DNA from: Hamiltosporidium tvaerminnensis
Lineage: Eukaryota; Microsporidia; Dubosqiidae
Direction: 5' to 3'
DNA length: 64,000 bases
NCBI GenBank assembly: GCA_022605425.2
Contig: JAKIMF020000013.1
Coordinates: 1-64,000 of the forward strand
This document shows positions 59,281 to 64,000 of this stretch, piece after piece. The translations under genes were made by a program, and so were the position numbers. Every line of letters starts with the position of its first letter. Position 1 is the stretch's first letter. The notes under the pieces were generated by a model, which saw only the letters and a program-made list of their open reading frames with translations, had not been told where the DNA came from and did no database searches.

Positions 59281-60678
59281 AAATAAATCTAATCAAACCC
59301 TTTTAAGCGCATAGATGTATCTTATGTGGCAGTTAATTAAGTTCATAATATAGGCAATCTGAAAGTTGCTGATCTTGAGGGGTTTCAAGACGGATTCAAA
59401 CGGCGTTAAACACTGGATGACGGAAATTAAAAAACATTGGGCCGATGTTTCATCTGATGCATAGGCACAATGCATCGTTTGGATTAAAAACTTTAAGATA
59501 TATTTTCCAAGGAATATATATAGAGTTTTAGGCAATCAATTGCCTATACAAAACCTAAGGCCTCGTTATTGCGTTTAAAATATTGAACATTTCCCACTTT
59601 GATACAACAATGTGGTACATTAAAATTTATAAATTGCTAAATATACCAACTTATCCAATAAAAAAAATACTTTGTTTTACTCAACTTATATTGAAATATT
59701 ATATGCTTTCAGCAGTATATTTAGGGGGAATAACGTTCTGTAATAGCTATTTATTCGATCAATCTGCTTCTTTGTAAAAAAATTCTGTTTATGATTATTT
59801 CTTCTTATAAATAACTAAAGAAAAGTTTATTCAAAAAATAACGTTTGCACGAAAATCTATAAATTTACAAATGAACTTACATTTAGATTTCTAAATATTA
59901 CGAACAGATTTTTTCTTATACGAAATTCAACGAGGTTTAAAACTTCTTTTTAATGTAAACCGTAATTAAGTATCTGTCTGTATCTTTTCCTCTGTTTTTT
60001 GATCAATTATTTTTTAAAATCTTATTCACTTATAATTCAGGTATTTTTTGTGATTAGTAATTTAATTCAAGCGCTTATTCATTAAATATCTATCACTATA
60101 ATTTTTAGTTTAAAAAGAACCTTTCTTGGAATTTCATTGAACTTTTGCTTTGGCTTGAAATTGTTCCTTTTCCTCAATTGAAAAATATTTTAGAAATTAC
60201 TATAAGAGTGTCTATTTCGTCAATTTTTCAGTCTTTTGAGGTGTATAATTAGATATAAACTATAATAAATTCCAGTATATAATTCAAAGAAGTTCAGCAA
60301 ACTTATTTCTATAAAAAGAATCTAGTCCAATTATATAAGAATATGTAGAGTTGTATTTTTCGTTTCAATAATTTAGTACAATGCCAATATGGAACTCTGC
60401 GTTTATCGGCAATATTTTCGGGTTTTTCTTACTTAGATTTAGTACACTTAACATAAAAATATACTACCGTACATAATAATATTCAGGTTTAGAATCTAAT
60501 ATTTGCATTCTTTTTTGTAAATATGACCGAATGTATTTTGTAATTTTTAAGGCATATTTTATAATACCTTTTATTTAAATAATGATTAATTAAAAAAAAA
60601 AATTTTTATTAATTTAATTAATAAGTGTTTAATCATAAAATATCTTTATATAAAAAAAATGGTAATATTCCTTAACAA
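59281..60678. other. Gene-free upstream region of LRR copy 3
   Basis: AT-rich sequence with no recognised gene. The start codon of the LRR gene at 60679 has no CCC or GGG run nearby, in contrast to several core genes. Confidence 0.45.
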
Positions 60679-63342
60679 ATGATTTGGAATAAATTAATGT
60701 TTTTACCGGTTTGTTTTTCGAATTTAAAAGAAATATCAGAGAAAATTTGGAGATTATATATACAATCGATGCTAAATACAACAAAGTTAAGTTTTTTCTT
60801 TTTATATTTATTGACTATCGGTTTTTTAAGGCCGTTAAGGTGCGTTCGCATTACATTGAATTTTATAAATGAAAAGTACGATGAAAGTATCGCAACATGT
60901 CATGCCAGTTCTTATAATCATATAAAGTTTCATAATAAGATTGATTCCCATGTTTTGGAATTAGATATGACCCACAACAATAATAAAATATTCTCTCAAC
61001 CGGATATTGCTATGTCTATAGATACAAACCAAAAAAATATTATTATAGGAGATCAAAATATGAAATCAGATACAAGTGTAGAATCACAAAATGATTCTAT
61101 TGATGCTTCATCAAACGAAGATTTAAATAATAATATGTATTATGGAGGGGAAGGAGTCGAATATCAAAATAACTTAGAAATCTTAAAAGCAACGAACATT
61201 ACTGACAAAGAAAGTGGTAGTATAGATGAAACTACCGATAAACAACCCCCATCGTTTTCTCCAAATAAAAGTAGTCTAATATTTGATTACAACGATGCCT
61301 ATATGATTCGATCTTTATGTTTTGATGGATTAAATAATGAAAGGCTTACCGAAATCCATCTTAATATAAAAGATATAACGAAAAGTAATATTGATATTAT
61401 TATGTGCAGAGAATGTTTAAATATTTTATGTTACGGTTGGAATTACTGTATTCCGGGATTAAATAACGAAAATTTTCTAGATTTTATCTGGTTTTTTCAC
61501 GATCTGTCTTGTTATTCAGAATCCGAGGCCTTAGATATATTTTATAAAAATCTACTTCCATTTCTATTTTCGTATATAGCAGATAAATCGAGCCTAAATG
61601 TGTTTAATAGCCAAAATTTTGATTTTTCGAATTATAGAAATATTTTTTTGCCTTTCCTACCTGTAGTCTATGATTTGATCGAAGTTTCTTTTGATTTAAC
61701 TACAAAAGAATTGGTTTTTATCGAGAAAAAGGAATTTAGAAAATATAACTTATTTGGGCTAGAAAGTACCGAAGAAATAATAATTCGAACTACACCCAAA
61801 GCTCTCAATATCATGCAGGAAGCAGATGCGAGTAATATTAAATATTTGGTATGTAAGTTGGTTTGCTCCTTTCAAATATATGGAATTCGAATATCTGGTG
61901 ATAATATATATCATTCGGAACCCAAAAATGCTGAGAATACATGTAATTTCTTATTGGAACATCCAGGAATTTTTGAAATGAAAACAGATCCCTTTTCGGC
62001 ATTCGGCATTAAAGAATCCAAGATAAATAAAGAGATTAAACATATAGAATTAGATCGAATAAGTGTACCAAATATCGAAGTTTTATTTTTGTTGATTCCG
62101 AAAAAATTGGAATCGCTTATTTTAGTAAAATGCTATTCTGCAACCATGGGTACGTTTCTTGCTAAAATGACAAAAAAATTTGAAAATTTAAAAGTCTTGC
62201 AATTACTTGGTACAATGTTGCAAAATGGTTTTTTCAATACTTTGGATTTAGTGAGCATTGAGAGGTTAGATTTATCGTGTTGTACGTACAGAGGCATTCT
62301 AAAATACGTCAAAATCAAAGAAATGAAAGCATTGAAAGAATTAAAATTAGACTATTGCCACATAAATTATAAAGTTGTAGAAGCTTTGATTAGAACCGAA
62401 TCCTTAGAAGTTATCAGTATAAAAGAATTTGTATTTAAAAATATAGATGGCTTTAATGTTTGTTTAAATAAGCAAAATAATTATCGATGTTTGGATGTTT
62501 CCTGGTGTATATTTGAACATCTCTTTACCGAAATATTTTTCAAAGATTTAAATGTCGAAACTTTAATATTGGCAAATATAAAAAATCTGCAAACAATTAT
62601 TATAATTTTATCACAGAATTCATTATATATAAGTGTCAAGTGTTTAAGTTTGTCGGGTAATTTACTTTTTGTGGGTATTTTTGCTTGTTTAGATAAATTT
62701 GAAAAATTAGAGTTTTTAAACATTTCGAATTTAGATAAAGAATCTATATATTTTAAAATTTCAGATGTAGATTTCCCCAGTCTTTCTTTAGATATTGATT
62801 CCAACCGAATTTTAAATGAAAAAAAAACAAAGACAATACTCGAGCTACCACCCAGTTATGGAAAAGAACGAAATCCATCAAATTTCGACTTTATAACAGG
62901 TTTCTTAGAATGTTTATGTGCTACCGGGCTATCAACTTCTCTCAGAGGAATAAATTTATCAAAAAATGAACTTGATTCTGCAAATATTTTAAGAATAGAG
63001 TGGCTCGTAAATCTTAATTATCTTATTGTTTCGTTTGATGATAGAATATTTTCCGAATTCTTAAAGGAATACGGAGCTCTTAAATTTTCAAACTTAGAAA
63101 CTCTAATTTTAGTGTCTACAAATATTAATAATGATATTTATCATTTTGTAATGACATTACCTTTATTAAGAAATTTTGAAACACGAGAATGTAAATTTGT
63201 TGAGGATATATTAGTAAGTAACTTAAATTTATATCCCATGGTTTTGGAAAAAATAGTTTTTACGAATACAATTTATTCCTCATACTTCAAATCTGTTTTG
63301 GAAGAAATGCACGCAAAAAGAATTAATGTTATAGTAAATTAA
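60679..63342 (+). CDS. Leucine-rich-repeat family protein, intact copy 3
   Basis: 887 residues, the only unbroken member of the three-copy family in the window. An N-terminal hydrophobic segment (about 37-50) preceded by basic residues suggests a signal anchor or a late signal peptide. Residues about 60-215 are Asn/Ser/Asp-rich and poorly conserved. A conserved domain follows, starting near FDYNDAYMIRSLCFDG, with LNIKDITKSNIDI, CLNILCYGWNYC and LLPFLFSYIAD (about 225-300). From about 440 to 860 there are degenerate leucine-rich repeats (for example ENLKVLQLLGTMLQNGFFN, YRCLDVSWCIF, ISVKCLSLSGNLL). One repeat near residues 695-735 is highly diverged from the other copies, with LELPPSYGKERN in place of an LRR. 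Function is unknown. Candidate roles are host interaction or cell-surface recognition, inferred only from LRRs plus a membrane or secretion signal in a multicopy family. No CCC motif adjoins the start. Confidence 0.85.
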   Translation: MIWNKLMFLPVCFSNLKEISEKIWRLYIQSMLNTTKLSFFFLYLLTIGFLRPLRCVRITLNFINEKYDESIATCHASSYNHIKFHNKIDSHVLELDMTHNNNKIFSQPDIAMSIDTNQKNIIIGDQNMKSDTSVESQNDSIDASSNEDLNNNMYYGGEGVEYQNNLEILKATNITDKESGSIDETTDKQPPSFSPNKSSLIFDYNDAYMIRSLCFDGLNNERLTEIHLNIKDITKSNIDIIMCRECLNILCYGWNYCIPGLNNENFLDFIWFFHDLSCYSESEALDIFYKNLLPFLFSYIADKSSLNVFNSQNFDFSNYRNIFLPFLPVVYDLIEVSFDLTTKELVFIEKKEFRKYNLFGLESTEEIIIRTTPKALNIMQEADASNIKYLVCKLVCSFQIYGIRISGDNIYHSEPKNAENTCNFLLEHPGIFEMKTDPFSAFGIKESKINKEIKHIELDRISVPNIEVLFLLIPKKLESLILVKCYSATMGTFLAKMTKKFENLKVLQLLGTMLQNGFFNTLDLVSIERLDLSCCTYRGILKYVKIKEMKALKELKLDYCHINYKVVEALIRTESLEVISIKEFVFKNIDGFNVCLNKQNNYRCLDVSWCIFEHLFTEIFFKDLNVETLILANIKNLQTIIIILSQNSLYISVKCLSLSGNLLFVGIFACLDKFEKLEFLNISNLDKESIYFKISDVDFPSLSLDIDSNRILNEKKTKTILELPPSYGKERNPSNFDFITGFLECLCATGLSTSLRGINLSKNELDSANILRIEWLVNLNYLIVSFDDRIFSEFLKEYGALKFSNLETLILVSTNINNDIYHFVMTLPLLRNFETRECKFVEDILVSNLNLYPMVLEKIVFTNTIYSSYFKSVLEEMHAKRINVIVN

Positions 63343-64000
63343 TAAAGCATATATATTTTTATATTCTAATTAGGATATACGGAAATTCAGTTTATAAATA
63401 AACAGTATTTAGATTTATAAAATATATTTAAATGCAAAACAGGAAAGCCTATCATACTATGCCATATAAATATTGTTTATATAAAAACGAAAATTCTAAA
63501 TATTTAATTTTTTTATATGTTCGTAATATAATAGGTCGATTACTCACAACGCTACTGTATAAAAATTGGCATGCTTTTTTTAGCGAAGGTATACAAATTA
63601 TTTTATGGAATTCTAAAGCTACAAAAGAACATAAAATATAGAGTATAACCGAAATGAGTAATTATGAATGTAGGCATTACGTAAATAATTTGTCTTTGAT
63701 ATAGCAATACTAAGGTATTACTTGACAATCGAAGCTACATATATTAATGAGAGATTATAGCTCAATATGTGCAGCAATAAATCGTATAATAGTCTCTTAT
63801 GCATTTTTTCTCGGGTTTCAAGCTATATCTCACATTTAAGTCATCATATTTCTCAAAAAAAAGAGGTTACATAAATATTATATCTAGCATATTGTACTGA
63901 ATCTACTAATCGAATAATATAGCACGAAATTTTGAATAGTACAAGCCTTTCTTTGTACGACAAAATTTAATTAAATAAAAAAAGTAAATTCAATCATCTG
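63343..64000. other. Gene-free end of window
   Basis: AT-rich sequence after the LRR gene. A 69-codon ATG frame at 63432-63641 is more mixed in composition than background but is unrecognised and not called. The window ends without a partial gene. Confidence 0.45.

Noticed and set aside
63432-63641. 69-codon ATG frame after LRR copy 3
   Set aside because: No homology and isolated. Its composition is within the range of chance frames.

Overview
This is a very AT-rich, gene-poor eukaryotic window. By eye, roughly four fifths of the bases are A or T. Thirteen protein loci and one tRNA are supported in 64 kb. The genes have no visible introns and encode short or streamlined versions of eukaryotic proteins. 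Several have a CCC or GGG run within about 15 nt of the start codon. This combination points to a microsporidian with an expanded, AT-rich genome of the Edhazardia/Hamiltosporidium type. That assignment is inference; no rRNA or species marker is present.

Layout. 1-1,100: degenerate TAACACCCT-like motifs resembling a decayed telomeric or subtelomeric field, interrupted at about 500-780 by a strikingly GC-rich island that may be a fragment of a non-LTR retrotransposon. 1,100-9,060: no gene seen. 9.9-26.7 kb: the core-gene segment, with a small coiled-coil protein, a p24/emp24 cargo receptor, tRNA-Arg(CCU), a BRO1-domain ESCRT-associated protein, dynein light chain LC8, a TPR solenoid protein (possibly the NatA auxiliary subunit), a CXXC zinc-binding DUF866 protein and class I fructose-bisphosphate aldolase. 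31-43 kb: two inactivated leucine-rich-repeat (LRR) genes. 44-58 kb: dephospho-CoA kinase, a Bet1-like SNARE, a homeodomain protein and an LPLAT-family acyltransferase. 60.7-63.3 kb: the intact third member of the LRR family.

The core genes cover ER-Golgi traffic (p24 receptor, Bet1-like SNARE), endosomal sorting (BRO1), glycolysis (aldolase), CoA synthesis, phospholipid remodelling, transport (LC8) and transcription (homeodomain).

The accessory layer has two parts. The first is the three-member LRR family, each member with an N-terminal hydrophobic segment. The second is a dispersed repeat family, here called R1, with about ten degenerate copies in both orientations. R1 is richer in GC than its surroundings, and its head block keeps traces of a shared reading frame, so it may be the remains of a mobile element whose class I cannot name. 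Two short insertions or duplications flanked by exact 25-26 bp direct repeats, several tandem repeats and two frameshifted acidic coding relics complete the picture of a decaying, repeat-rich genome.
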